Positions 36,195-44,747 of a DNA stretch of 64,000 bases are shown here, piece after piece. How positions within the stretch are numbered: position 1 is the first letter of the stretch; each line of letters opens with the position of its first letter. The notes under the pieces were generated by a model, which had not been told where the DNA came from, did no database searches, and was given only the letters and a program-made list of their open reading frames with translations. The translations under genes were made by a program, and so were the position numbers. This DNA is from Pseudomonadota bacterium (GTDB lineage: Bacteria > Desulfobacterota > Desulfobulbia > Desulfobulbales > Desulfocapsaceae). The stretch covers positions 120,428-184,427 of the forward strand of contig JAEYNP010000105.1 of the NCBI GenBank assembly GCA_023412495.1, written 5' to 3'.

Positions 36195-39116
36195 TCAAAG
36201 CAGGTCGGCAATCCGGTGCATGAGTTCTATCCGGGCGGCGGCAGTCAAATTACCCGGCATGCGTTTCAGCTCGTGTTCGTAAGCCGCCGCCCAAGCTCGC
36301 GCCATATCGGCTGTAACGCCTTTTTGCCTCAAGCCTTTCAGGTACGCACGGCTCTTTCTTCCTCGCAACGGTCCCTTCTGCATGATCAAGTCTAAAAGGT
36401 CCTTGGCGCCCCATTGGTCCTTTATGCCCCCTGGCCCATGCCCCCATCCGATGCACTCCGAACCAAAGCGTCGGATATCCGGTGTACCATCGGCATTTCT
36501 ATACGCTTCGGGCACTGGAAGTTTTTTGAAATCGAATCTCGGTAGCTCTTGAGTTCGTGGCGCCTTGGCCGGTTTTAACGGTGGCTCTTGGGTGCGGGGT
36601 GGCTTGGTCGGTTTCACCGTCCCGAACGCCTCGATCTCGCCCTCGGCGATATCCACGTCTCTATCCGTGCCGCCGCGAGCCGGCCTTACCGAACCGCGCG
36701 GCTCGGGGGGCCGTTCTCGAACAAGAGTCGGCGCTTCCTCGAAGTCAACGTCCGGTTCTCTGGCCGGCGCCGGTGAAGGTTGCCTTTGGGGTAGCTCGCT
36801 TCGGGGTATGACATGAGGATGGACCCGGCGGGGTGGTTCCATCCTGAGGATGGCGTCATCCGCCTTCGACTTCCATGCCTCGAGCGCTCTGGCCTTGGTA
36901 TTCGGATCGGCTATTTCGGCGATCCTGTCGAGCTCATCCGCCAGAGACTTGTCCCGCGCGATAAGATTGCGATACAGGATGCGAAACTCGTCACAGGTGG
37001 TGCAGAGCATCATCCTGCCGTCCTTGGTGATCTTGATCTCATGGCCATCGGCCAATTTGAGCTTTGCCGCCAGCCCTTCTTCCGCCAGTTCCTTCGCCCC
37101 TCTGGCGGCACCTTTTTCGGCGACTGCCCTGGCCGAGGGTTCCCCGGCTTTCTCGGCGAGTCCCCCGGTCGTTCTGCCGAGCTTTTTTCGGACGACGGTC
37201 GTTGCCGCTCCGGGTAACTTTCCGACCGCCCGCGCGTATGTGCCCAGATCCCCGACCCGGTCGGCAAGTTTGAGGACGTCGATCACGAATTTCCATTTGC
37301 CGGCGATTTGCGCGACAGCGCCCGCGCCGGCCGTGACGATGACGATCAGCACCGTCATCATGACCCAACCAAGCACCTTGCCCTGGAACAGCCCGCGGTC
37401 GTAGGGATCCTCGGCCTCCCACTTTTTCATGAAATCACCCGCGATATCGGCTCGATGCCGCCACAGAAGCTTGAGCTGGCCAATCCAGCCGGTCACCATC
37501 TTCCAGATTCCCTTGAGATCGCCGGTAACCAGCCGGTAGAGCACCTTGCCGACCGTCTTTATCAGGTCCGCGGCGCCGACGAACATGTCGGCGACCGCGT
37601 CCCACGCCCCTTTCAGCAGTCCCACAAGCAGACCCGCGAGATATAAGACAGCCGAGGCCGCAGTATAGAGTGCTGACGTGGTAAGCGGAAAAAGACCGAC
37701 GCCGCCATAGGGATGTCCGCTCCTCACCTTCACAAATCGTCGGTACTGTGCCTGTTGCGCCCGCGCCCGGCGCATGTCGAAGACGCGGCGGCGCATCGGC
37801 TCGGGCATGTCCCGGATCGCTTGCTCGCGATCGATGAAATCTATCGATACAATAACGGGATAGGCTTCTTCGAGCCGTTTGGTGCGCGAGACACTGTTCA
37901 ATTGGGCAAGGACATTGGGCAGATCCGGATGGCCTGACAGGTACGCCGCCACCTGGCTGATCGTCATGCCTGCGTTGACCTGATACGCGAACACCCCCTC
38001 CTGCAACTCGACCCACCTCGTGCCGGTCGTGGATGGCGGCTTGGCCGCCTGTTTCTCCTCACGCGCGGGCTTCGCCACGGTCCTTTTGCGCAGGATTGCC
38101 AGCAGCGGCGCACGAAAGTCCGAATCGAGCCGGTGGAAACGTCGTTGCAGGTACTTCTGCTTCTTGCCGACGGGTTGGGTCAATGCCTTCTGCACGGTCA
38201 CGGCGCCTTCCGCATTCAGCAGGCTGAAGGCGGCACAGAGCACGCGCAGCCGCATTTTCCAGTTTTTTACCGTCGAGGGCATGCGCAGCGTCGCGACGAT
38301 CGCCTCCATGGCCGCGGAAGTTTCATCGGGCATGCGGGCGATATATTCCATGATAACCGCCTGGGCCTCTTCGCGGTTCATTTCCCTCACAAAAGGCTGG
38401 GCGGGGGCCCGTGGCTTGCGCGCGATGACGGGACCGGCGGTCCGGCCGGCTACACGCGCCCCTGAGACAGGCATTTCATGAGCTTTCGTCTGCTGGACCA
38501 CATGCGTCAGTTCATGGGCGAGCAGCCGCCGTCCCTCGACGGTCCCCGGCGCGAACCGGCCCGCAGCGAACACAATGTCGCGGCCTATCGCGTAGGCATC
38601 CGCATCGACCTCCCGGGTCGACTGCTCGGCGGCCGCGCCCGAGTGCACCCGCACCCTGGAAAAGCTGCAGCCGAAGCGCATCTCCATTTCCTGACGGATG
38701 CCAGGCTCCAGCGGTCTGCCGGGCATGGCAGGTGCATGATGGATACTTGCAGGCTCAGTCTGCCCATGAGAGTGTGCCGGGAAGCGCCGGAGGCGCTGTG
38801 GCGCCTCACGACTTGCGGCATGCGTTGGTGCCGCCGTCACCTCTTCGGCGACGCGGTCCGCTTCCCGCTCGTTGACATCCCCCGGTTCGCTGGCCGTGAG
38901 GTCCGCCGGCGCGGCCCATGGCTGCTTTTCGCCGCATGCACCCGGTCCGGCCAGCGCTTGCACATATCTGTTGCCGAGGTATCTCTGCCACGACGAATCC
39001 GAATCCGGAAAACGCTCGAACCGAGCCGACTCCGGTGCGGGAGAACCGAGCTTCGCGCTTTTCAATGCGGGAGTTGCGTTCTGTGTTTCTTTATGGAGGC
39101 TTCGGGATCCGAACAT
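36195..39116 (-). CDS. DUF4157 (eCIS core) protein with central hydrophobic region and C-terminal putative toxin domain
   Basis: 973 residues. The N-terminal 130 residues are low-complexity. Residues ~133-212 form a DUF4157 domain (FGCSFSRVRVHSG ... LLAHELTHVVQQ) with the zinc-protease-like HELTH at 201-205. The middle has long hydrophobic or amphipathic segments (AASAVLYLAGLLVGLLKGAWDAV and VLGWVMMTVLIVIVTAGAGAVAQIAG). After a Pro/Arg-rich linker, the last ~110 residues form a separate domain (RRFGSECIGWGHGPGGI ... GVTADMARAWAAAYEHELKRMPGNLTAAARIELMHRIADLL) resembling the DUF4951 polymorphic-toxin C-terminus. DUF4157 marks cargo of contractile injection systems. It is the last gene of the eCIS operon. 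Toxicity is inferred. Confidence 0.8.
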   Translation of the reverse strand: MFGSRSLHKETQNATPALKSAKLGSPAPESARFERFPDSDSSWQRYLGNRYVQALAGPGACGEKQPWAAPADLTASEPGDVNEREADRVAEEVTAAPTHAASREAPQRLRRFPAHSHGQTEPASIHHAPAMPGRPLEPGIRQEMEMRFGCSFSRVRVHSGAAAEQSTREVDADAYAIGRDIVFAAGRFAPGTVEGRRLLAHELTHVVQQTKAHEMPVSGARVAGRTAGPVIARKPRAPAQPFVREMNREEAQAVIMEYIARMPDETSAAMEAIVATLRMPSTVKNWKMRLRVLCAAFSLLNAEGAVTVQKALTQPVGKKQKYLQRRFHRLDSDFRAPLLAILRKRTVAKPAREEKQAAKPPSTTGTRWVELQEGVFAYQVNAGMTISQVAAYLSGHPDLPNVLAQLNSVSRTKRLEEAYPVIVSIDFIDREQAIRDMPEPMRRRVFDMRRARAQQAQYRRFVKVRSGHPYGGVGLFPLTTSALYTAASAVLYLAGLLVGLLKGAWDAVADMFVGAADLIKTVGKVLYRLVTGDLKGIWKMVTGWIGQLKLLWRHRADIAGDFMKKWEAEDPYDRGLFQGKVLGWVMMTVLIVIVTAGAGAVAQIAGKWKFVIDVLKLADRVGDLGTYARAVGKLPGAATTVVRKKLGRTTGGLAEKAGEPSARAVAEKGAARGAKELAEEGLAAKLKLADGHEIKITKDGRMMLCTTCDEFRILYRNLIARDKSLADELDRIAEIADPNTKARALEAWKSKADDAILRMEPPRRVHPHVIPRSELPQRQPSPAPAREPDVDFEEAPTLVRERPPEPRGSVRPARGGTDRDVDIAEGEIEAFGTVKPTKPPRTQEPPLKPAKAPRTQELPRFDFKKLPVPEAYRNADGTPDIRRFGSECIGWGHGPGGIKDQWGAKDLLDLIMQKGPLRGRKSRAYLKGLRQKGVTADMARAWAAAYEHELKRMPGNLTAAARIELMHRIADLL

Positions 39117-39164
39117 GAAAACATCCTCCGACAGTCGATCCTGCTTGGGATGTATTGCTCGTTT

Positions 39165-39395
39165 TCATCGCGGAGGAGATATGGCCGGGTGTCTCCCGGT
39201 CTCGTCCGCCTTCTCCTCGGTCGGCTCGGGTCGATTCAATTCTTCCTCGATCACCTGTATCGCGCCGCTGATGCGCAGCATGGTTTGGCGCAGGTTGGTC
39301 TGGCGGGTCTCGAGGTCTCTCAGTTCGTTCAGGCCCCTTTCATATTCCTTTCTAAGCTCTTCCAACCGTTTTTCAAGTTGTGCGCGCATGTTCAT
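39165..39395 (-). CDS. Small coiled-coil protein in eCIS locus
   Basis: 76 residues, mostly one long heptad-like helix (LEKRLEELRKEYERGLNELRDLETRQTNLRQTMLRISGAIQVIEEELNR) with a short disordered tail. AGGA precedes ATG 39395; the second ATG 6 bases on is also possible. It lies between the fibre gene and the toxin-like DUF4157 gene, so it may be an adaptor or chaperone for cargo loading. No known family was recognised. Small coiled-coil proteins of this kind are common beside fibre genes of eCIS. Confidence 0.7.
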   Translation of the reverse strand: MNMRAQLEKRLEELRKEYERGLNELRDLETRQTNLRQTMLRISGAIQVIEEELNRPEPTEEKADETGRHPAISPPR

Positions 39396-39489
39396 CCGAT
39401 CCTTTTGTAATTTCAAGGGTTGCGGCTGCTGGCAGCAATTTTCAGTGACAATTCATTGATCCTGGCCTGTTGTCGCTGGATCACCATGG

Positions 39490-41211
39490 TCAGGATCGCC
39501 AGGATATCGGTGGTTTGTACGCCTTTTTATCGGGAGTGGTGAAGAGAGGAGGGAGATCTTCGGCGACAAAACCGATGTGGGGCCGTTGCTGGGGGTCGTT
39601 TTTGAGATGATATTTGACCGGGCGCAGGCTGCCGAGCAAATGCTCGGCTTCCGCGGCGGACAGTTCCTCGATCCCGTCCTTGAAGTCACGCGATGAAATG
39701 TTCACGAAATTCTTGATTCGGGTATTGGTCCGGCCATGATTGTTGATAAACAAGTCCGCGCCAATGGACTCCAGATCCAGGGCGGATCCGTCCGCCCGCA
39801 AATCAACGAACCGATTGTCGTTGCCGTCGTTCGTCAGCCGGATGCGGTTGCCCTTGACATGCAACCTGACGCCGGGGGTCAATGTGCCGATACCCACGTC
39901 GCCGCTGTTGTCGTTTATCAGCATCCGCGCGCTTCCGCCTGTCAGGCTGTTGGCATTGAATCGCAGGTCGCCGTTACCATCCACATCGATATTCCAGAAC
40001 CCGCTTCCCGATCTCAGTCCTAAAGGTGTATCTATGCTGGCGAGCTTGGTGAATCCGGTTACCTCGAGTCCGTTATCGGCGCGGAGCTTGCCCGCTACAT
40101 GCAGCTTGGCCTGGGGCAATCCAATCCCGATACCCACGCTGCCGTTCGCATCTATGATCATTCGAGTGTTTCTGTCTCGAATTATCTCAAAGTCACTGCC
40201 ACTAGCCGAGAGTTCCCAGGAATCCGTGCCGGAAAAGGATCTCAGATCAAGTCTCTGCACACTCGCGAAATTAGCGTTCAGACCGCCTCCTTGATCAAGG
40301 CGGATATCGCCCGCCACATGCAACTTCGCTCGGGGATCAGTCTCCCCGATGCCCACATTTCCTTGCAGAATGGTGATGCCATCGACCCGCAAATCGCCCC
40401 GGTTGTGCTGCCCGCCCTGGACCGTTAGCGCCCCGGAGAAGCCGGCCAAATCGGTTCGAACCGAAAGCTCCGCGAAATTTCCGCCTTCGGCATGGTCCAG
40501 CACCATCCTGTTCCCCGCTTCGGCAACGGATATACGCACCCCGCCGTCCTCGCCCGGCCCGATTTCGGCGGCGTTCGTGTGACCCACGGCGCCATCCCCG
40601 GTAATCGCCCGGCGGATGCGCAATGGGCTGAAGGCCGCGCCCATCAGCCGGCGCCGGTGGGGCAGGACCGGATCGCGGGCGCGGACGGCGACGCCGGTCT
40701 CGTCAACCTGCACGATGGCCAGGACGACGGCGGCCCCGTCATCTACGAAGGCCCCGTCGCCGCTCACCGGCTGCAGCCGCAGCCAGGGCGTCTGCTCCAG
40801 CTTTCCGCCCGCGCCCTGGGCCGAGCGCAACCGCTCGGCAAACTGAATGGTCAGATACAGGGTTTCACCGACATGGTCGTCCGTGCCCAAAAGAAAGGGG
40901 AAACCGATCTGACGTTCCTCCTCGCCAGGGGCAATCAGGCTGATGTCCGCTTGACCGTCGGGAGAAAGAACGATCAACTCGCCGTTGCCGTCCACCGCCA
41001 CGCCTGGCTCGACCTCGACCGCGTTGCCGTCGACGCCGACACCCAGTCCGCCGGCAATGCCCAGGTCGTGCAGGTGGGCATGGTGCATGCGGGCCAGCGG
41101 CAAGTGAAACTCCTGCAGATCCTCGTCATGATTGCGGCTGGAGTGGGGGATATCGGGGGCGCCTTCGATGAAAAAGCGATTGTGTTTGATCACCTCGGTT
41201 GGATTATCCAT
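39490..41211 (-). CDS. eCIS tail fibre protein with S74-type intramolecular chaperone end, C-terminally frameshifted
   Basis: 573 residues as read. Residues 1-~190 are nearly the same as the upstream paralogue (HNRFFIEGAPDIPHSSRNH, LARMHHAHLHDLGIAGGLGVGV). The middle has beta-helix fibre repeats (VGIGETDPRAKLHVAGDIRL, SVGIGIGLPQAKLHVAGKLR, DVGIGTLTPGVRLHVKGNRI). A peptidase_S74-like chaperone follows (SSRDFKDGIEELSAAEAEHLL ... PHIGFVAEDLPPLF). After DKKAYKP the frame ends in PISWRS, while the next frame continues DILAILTMVIQRQQARI down to a stop at 39413. A single lost base near 39511-39515 explains this. ATG 41211 overlaps the upstream stop by 8 bases. Confidence 0.85.
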   Translation of the reverse strand: MDNPTEVIKHNRFFIEGAPDIPHSSRNHDEDLQEFHLPLARMHHAHLHDLGIAGGLGVGVDGNAVEVEPGVAVDGNGELIVLSPDGQADISLIAPGEEERQIGFPFLLGTDDHVGETLYLTIQFAERLRSAQGAGGKLEQTPWLRLQPVSGDGAFVDDGAAVVLAIVQVDETGVAVRARDPVLPHRRRLMGAAFSPLRIRRAITGDGAVGHTNAAEIGPGEDGGVRISVAEAGNRMVLDHAEGGNFAELSVRTDLAGFSGALTVQGGQHNRGDLRVDGITILQGNVGIGETDPRAKLHVAGDIRLDQGGGLNANFASVQRLDLRSFSGTDSWELSASGSDFEIIRDRNTRMIIDANGSVGIGIGLPQAKLHVAGKLRADNGLEVTGFTKLASIDTPLGLRSGSGFWNIDVDGNGDLRFNANSLTGGSARMLINDNSGDVGIGTLTPGVRLHVKGNRIRLTNDGNDNRFVDLRADGSALDLESIGADLFINNHGRTNTRIKNFVNISSRDFKDGIEELSAAEAEHLLGSLRPVKYHLKNDPQQRPHIGFVAEDLPPLFTTPDKKAYKPPISWRS

Positions 41212-43084
41212 GTTCGGCCTCCGGTTGCTTCAGCTTGATTGCCAGCGCATCTTGGCGGGCCTGCAAAGTAGTGACTGCCGCCCGCAGTTCCCTGAGCGCC
41301 TCGATGGTGAGCGCTTCAAAGCCGCGTATGGAAAGCATCTTATAGCCATCCTCGGTGGTGCTTACCCAGTCGGGAAGAACGCTTTCCACTTCCTGCGCGA
41401 TCATGCCGATCTGCGGACCGGCAAGATTGCCGTGCCGTTTGGGTTCGCGCCATTCGAAGCGGACTCCGCGCAGTCTCAGCAAGGTATCCAGGGCCCCTTC
41501 GAGCTGCCGGATGCCGGTCTTCAACTCGCGGTCCGATAGATCCGCCCAGGAACCGCCGCCGGGCTTGCGGGCAGTGCCTGTCACCACCAGGTTGCCCGAG
41601 CCGCCGATGGTCAGTATCTCCCTGGCATCGGCCCTTGCGCTGTCGAGAAAGGCGAATCTGGCTTGCGGATTGCCCAAATGGAGCCGAAATTTTCCCGCGG
41701 TGACACCCAGGCCATAGGCATTGGATGGATCCGTTTCGTAGAGCGCCAGCTTGGTGCTTGCAATCGACCGGCCCAGGGAGAGTTGAAATGAAGGATTGGC
41801 CTCACCGATGCCGACGTTGCCGGATGGGGACATGGACAGCACGGGGCTCCATTGCGCAAAACCCAGCATTCTATGGAACTCCAGGTTCCCCGGCCCGTTG
41901 CTGCCGAGATGGAGAAGCCAAGATCGATTCCCGGAGATCGGGCCGCCAGTGAAGCGGATTGTGGGCTTATCGCCCGACAGTCGCAACGCGCCGTCGACCC
42001 CTGTCCAGTCGGCTTCGACTTCCAGCCTGGCCGTCGGACTCGTCGTCCCTATGCCGACCCTGCCCGCCGCGAACATTATGCCGCCGCCAATATCGTTCCA
42101 TTGCGAACTGACGATGGGGGAGCCGTTTTTCCGGACTTCCGCGGCATCGAGCACCCCATCCACTTTCAAGTCGCCCAGCGCCTGGACATTGCCGCCCAAG
42201 GCCGCCGTGCCGGTGACACGCAGGTTGGCATCCACGTTCGCATCCCCCGCCACCAGCAAGTCGCCTTGATTCTGCTGATCGCCCAGGACGCCCAGACTGC
42301 CGTGCACCTGGGTGGCGTCGGCTCGAACAGCAAAGACGGCGCAGGCATCACCGTTCATGCGGCCGATCCGCACCGTGTCGGTCGCCTCCGCCACGCCGAT
42401 GCGCAGCCCGCCCCCCTCGGCTGCCGCGTCAATGACCGCCGCCAGGTCCTGACCCACCTGCCCGGCAGACTGCGTGGCCCGGAGAATGCGCAGCTCCGAG
42501 GTGAAATCGCCCATCAGCCGGCGGCCGTGGGGCAGGGAGGAATCGCGGGCGCGCACGGCGACGCCGGTATCGTCAACCTGCACGATGGCCAGGACAATGG
42601 CCACTCCGTCATCCACGAAGGCCCCATCGCCGCTCACCGGCTGCAGCCGCAGCCAGGGCGTCTGCTCCAGCTTGCCGCCCGCGCCCTGGGCCGAGCGCAA
42701 CCGCTCGGCGAATTGGATGGTAAGATACAGGGTCTCCCCGACATGGTCGTCCGTGCCCAGGCGAAAGGGGAAATCGATCTGCCGGTCCTCCTCGCCCGGG
42801 GTGACCACGCTGATGTCCGCCCGGCCGTCGGGAGAAAGCACGATCAACTCGCCGCTGCCGTCCGCCGCCACGCCGGGCTGGACCTCGACCGCGTTGCCCA
42901 CGGCGACGCCAACACCCAGCCCGCCGGCAATGCCGAAATCGTGCAGGTGGGCATGGTGCATGCGGGCCAGCGGCAGGTGATACTCCCGCAGGTCCTCGGC
43001 ATGATTGCGGCTGGAGTGGGGGATATCGGGGGCGCCTTCGATGAAAAAGCGGTTGTGTCTGATGACCTCGACCGGGCGTTCCAT
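41204..43084 (-). CDS. eCIS tail fibre protein with S74-type chaperone end, intact paralogue
   Basis: 626 residues. The N-terminal ~190 residues attach to the particle and match the downstream paralogue closely. The centre has fibre repeats (RVGIGTTSPTARLEVEADW, NVGIGEANPSFQLSLGRSI) and the C-terminus is a complete S74-like domain (SDRELKTGIRQLEGALDTLL ... GPQIGMIAQEVESVLPDWV ... GFEALTIEALRELRAAV) that normally folds the trimeric fibre and then cuts itself off at the Ser. ATG 43084 matches the start of the paralogue; the longer upstream frame is Arg-rich and overlaps the previous gene. It probably decides which target cell is bound. Confidence 0.87.
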   Translation of the reverse strand: MERPVEVIRHNRFFIEGAPDIPHSSRNHAEDLREYHLPLARMHHAHLHDFGIAGGLGVGVAVGNAVEVQPGVAADGSGELIVLSPDGRADISVVTPGEEDRQIDFPFRLGTDDHVGETLYLTIQFAERLRSAQGAGGKLEQTPWLRLQPVSGDGAFVDDGVAIVLAIVQVDDTGVAVRARDSSLPHGRRLMGDFTSELRILRATQSAGQVGQDLAAVIDAAAEGGGLRIGVAEATDTVRIGRMNGDACAVFAVRADATQVHGSLGVLGDQQNQGDLLVAGDANVDANLRVTGTAALGGNVQALGDLKVDGVLDAAEVRKNGSPIVSSQWNDIGGGIMFAAGRVGIGTTSPTARLEVEADWTGVDGALRLSGDKPTIRFTGGPISGNRSWLLHLGSNGPGNLEFHRMLGFAQWSPVLSMSPSGNVGIGEANPSFQLSLGRSIASTKLALYETDPSNAYGLGVTAGKFRLHLGNPQARFAFLDSARADAREILTIGGSGNLVVTGTARKPGGGSWADLSDRELKTGIRQLEGALDTLLRLRGVRFEWREPKRHGNLAGPQIGMIAQEVESVLPDWVSTTEDGYKMLSIRGFEALTIEALRELRAAVTTLQARQDALAIKLKQPEAEHG

Positions 43085-43098
43085 GGGATTTTCCTTGC

Positions 43099-44727
43099 CT
43101 ATCGGGATTTCAGCCACCACGAGACGTGGCCGGGTTTTTGCTCGTCGATGACGCTTGCGATGCCGCGCCACGTGCGATTGCGCTCCTCGGTGGTTGTCGG
43201 CCGTTGCTGTGAAAAATGGACCACGACGCCGAATTCGTTGGGGCGCGCCCGCCAACTGCGCTTTTGTTGCGAGTCTCGCAGATATTCGCCGCGATCCACC
43301 AGGATGATTTTCCCCCGCCTGTCCTTGACCATCCTGGCCGGATTGATCAGGCCCGGCTCACGGGTCAGCCGCGTGATGACGGGCGGCACCCGGTCCAAAT
43401 CGATACGAAAGACCGCTGCCGGTTCGGCCATGGCGCGGTTTCCCTGATCCGGCGCAAAACCCCATCTCAGGCCGGTATCGCAGACGAGCAAAACTGCGGG
43501 CGATACGACAACCACCCCGCTGGGGAAGATCAGGGGGTTGGCTTCGGGAGGCACGGTGTTAAGAAGAGAGACGGCGCTCCAGCTGCCGGCTGGGTCGACC
43601 CGCCAGAGATCGGCGGGTTCGGCGCTTGTCGACTGCCTGGCGTCGGCAACGATGAAGGTTCCGTCGTTTGCGCGCGCCAGTGCCGTCGGTTCCACGACAT
43701 CGGGCAGGGGATGTTCTTCCACGGCCAGAGGGTTTTCCCTGACCAGGACCAGCTTGGTGGCCGCCGGCCCCCCAGCCGGGGGATCGCCGGCGAGCGGCGC
43801 CCCGCGGTCGAGAATGACGAAATGCCGGTTCTCGTCCAGGACCATGTCCGTAGGATAAATTACCGGCAGAGGGGGTGTCGTGCCTTGATCGATGACGTTT
43901 TTCGGTGCGTAGTCCGGCGGGGTGAAGCGTCTCAGTATTCGTTGCCGGGCGCTGATGACGCTGCAGCGATCCTGGTCGTCGACGACCGCTGCGACGGCAG
44001 TCTCGAAAAAACTGCCTGTCTGCAATGCCCGGGGCACAGGCAAAGGGCTGCTTGGCTTGTAGGGGATCCCGCCAGTGCTCGAAATCTTCCACAGCGAAGG
44101 CATGCGCAGGTCATCCAGGTCACTGTCTTCAGGGATACCTTGGTCGACCACCAGATAATCGTTCCGGCTGTCGATGGCGATGGCTGAAGGATGTATCAGC
44201 ACCGGCTTGTGGACGGCCTGGGCGGAATCTCTTGAAAACGTGATGGTCTGGCTGTGGGCCACGGTGGTCGGGCGCACTGACCCGTCCTCCAGAAAACGCA
44301 GGCGCAGGACAGCCTTCCCGTCGTCGATCGCGATCCGGGGCCGGGCCTTGGTCTCTACGTAAATGTCGAGATAGGCATACAGTCCTTGCGCCAAGCCTCG
44401 CTGCCGGTATACGGAGACGATGCCGTCGGTGATTTTCCGGCGCTGATATTCGGTCCAGTCGGATCGAAGCGTAAGCGCGACCCACGAAGCCAGCCAGGGC
44501 AGAAAATCCTCTGCGGGCGCGCGCCAGGGGTTGAAAAAGGACGGCAGCGCATCGATCAGTTCCTCAAGCGCCGGATAGGCTTTCCCGCCGTCGCCGATCG
44601 CCGCATCGTCGGGGATGCCGGTCAGGATTTTCTCGAAAATGCGCAGCAGCTTGCCCAGGAACCAATCATCCTCGTGCGCCCAGAGGACCGAAGGGAGATA
44701 CTGCAGGTAGCTGGAGAGTTCTGTCAT
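43099..44727 (-). CDS. Phage tail protein I-like baseplate protein fused to NHL-type beta-propeller
   Basis: 542 residues. Residues 1-~170 match phage tail protein I-type baseplate proteins (YLPSVLWAHEDDWFLGKLLRIFEKI, FLPWLASWVALTLRSDWTEYQRRKIT, YRQRGLAQGLYAYLDIYV). Residues ~190-510 contain five spaced repeats ending in a V-x-D-x-G-like turn: HPSAIAIDSRNDYLVVDQG, YPTDMVLDENRHFVILDRG, EPTALARANDGTFIVADAR, FPSGVVVVSPAVLLVCDTG and NPARMVKDRRGKIILVDRG. This is an NHL-like propeller. The gene follows the baseplate J-like gene by 20 bases. The propeller may hold fibres or decorate the baseplate. Confidence 0.82.
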   Translation of the reverse strand: MTELSSYLQYLPSVLWAHEDDWFLGKLLRIFEKILTGIPDDAAIGDGGKAYPALEELIDALPSFFNPWRAPAEDFLPWLASWVALTLRSDWTEYQRRKITDGIVSVYRQRGLAQGLYAYLDIYVETKARPRIAIDDGKAVLRLRFLEDGSVRPTTVAHSQTITFSRDSAQAVHKPVLIHPSAIAIDSRNDYLVVDQGIPEDSDLDDLRMPSLWKISSTGGIPYKPSSPLPVPRALQTGSFFETAVAAVVDDQDRCSVISARQRILRRFTPPDYAPKNVIDQGTTPPLPVIYPTDMVLDENRHFVILDRGAPLAGDPPAGGPAATKLVLVRENPLAVEEHPLPDVVEPTALARANDGTFIVADARQSTSAEPADLWRVDPAGSWSAVSLLNTVPPEANPLIFPSGVVVVSPAVLLVCDTGLRWGFAPDQGNRAMAEPAAVFRIDLDRVPPVITRLTREPGLINPARMVKDRRGKIILVDRGEYLRDSQQKRSWRARPNEFGVVVHFSQQRPTTTEERNRTWRGIASVIDEQKPGHVSWWLKSR

Positions 44728-44747
44728 GGTTTTTCAGCTGTCAATTT

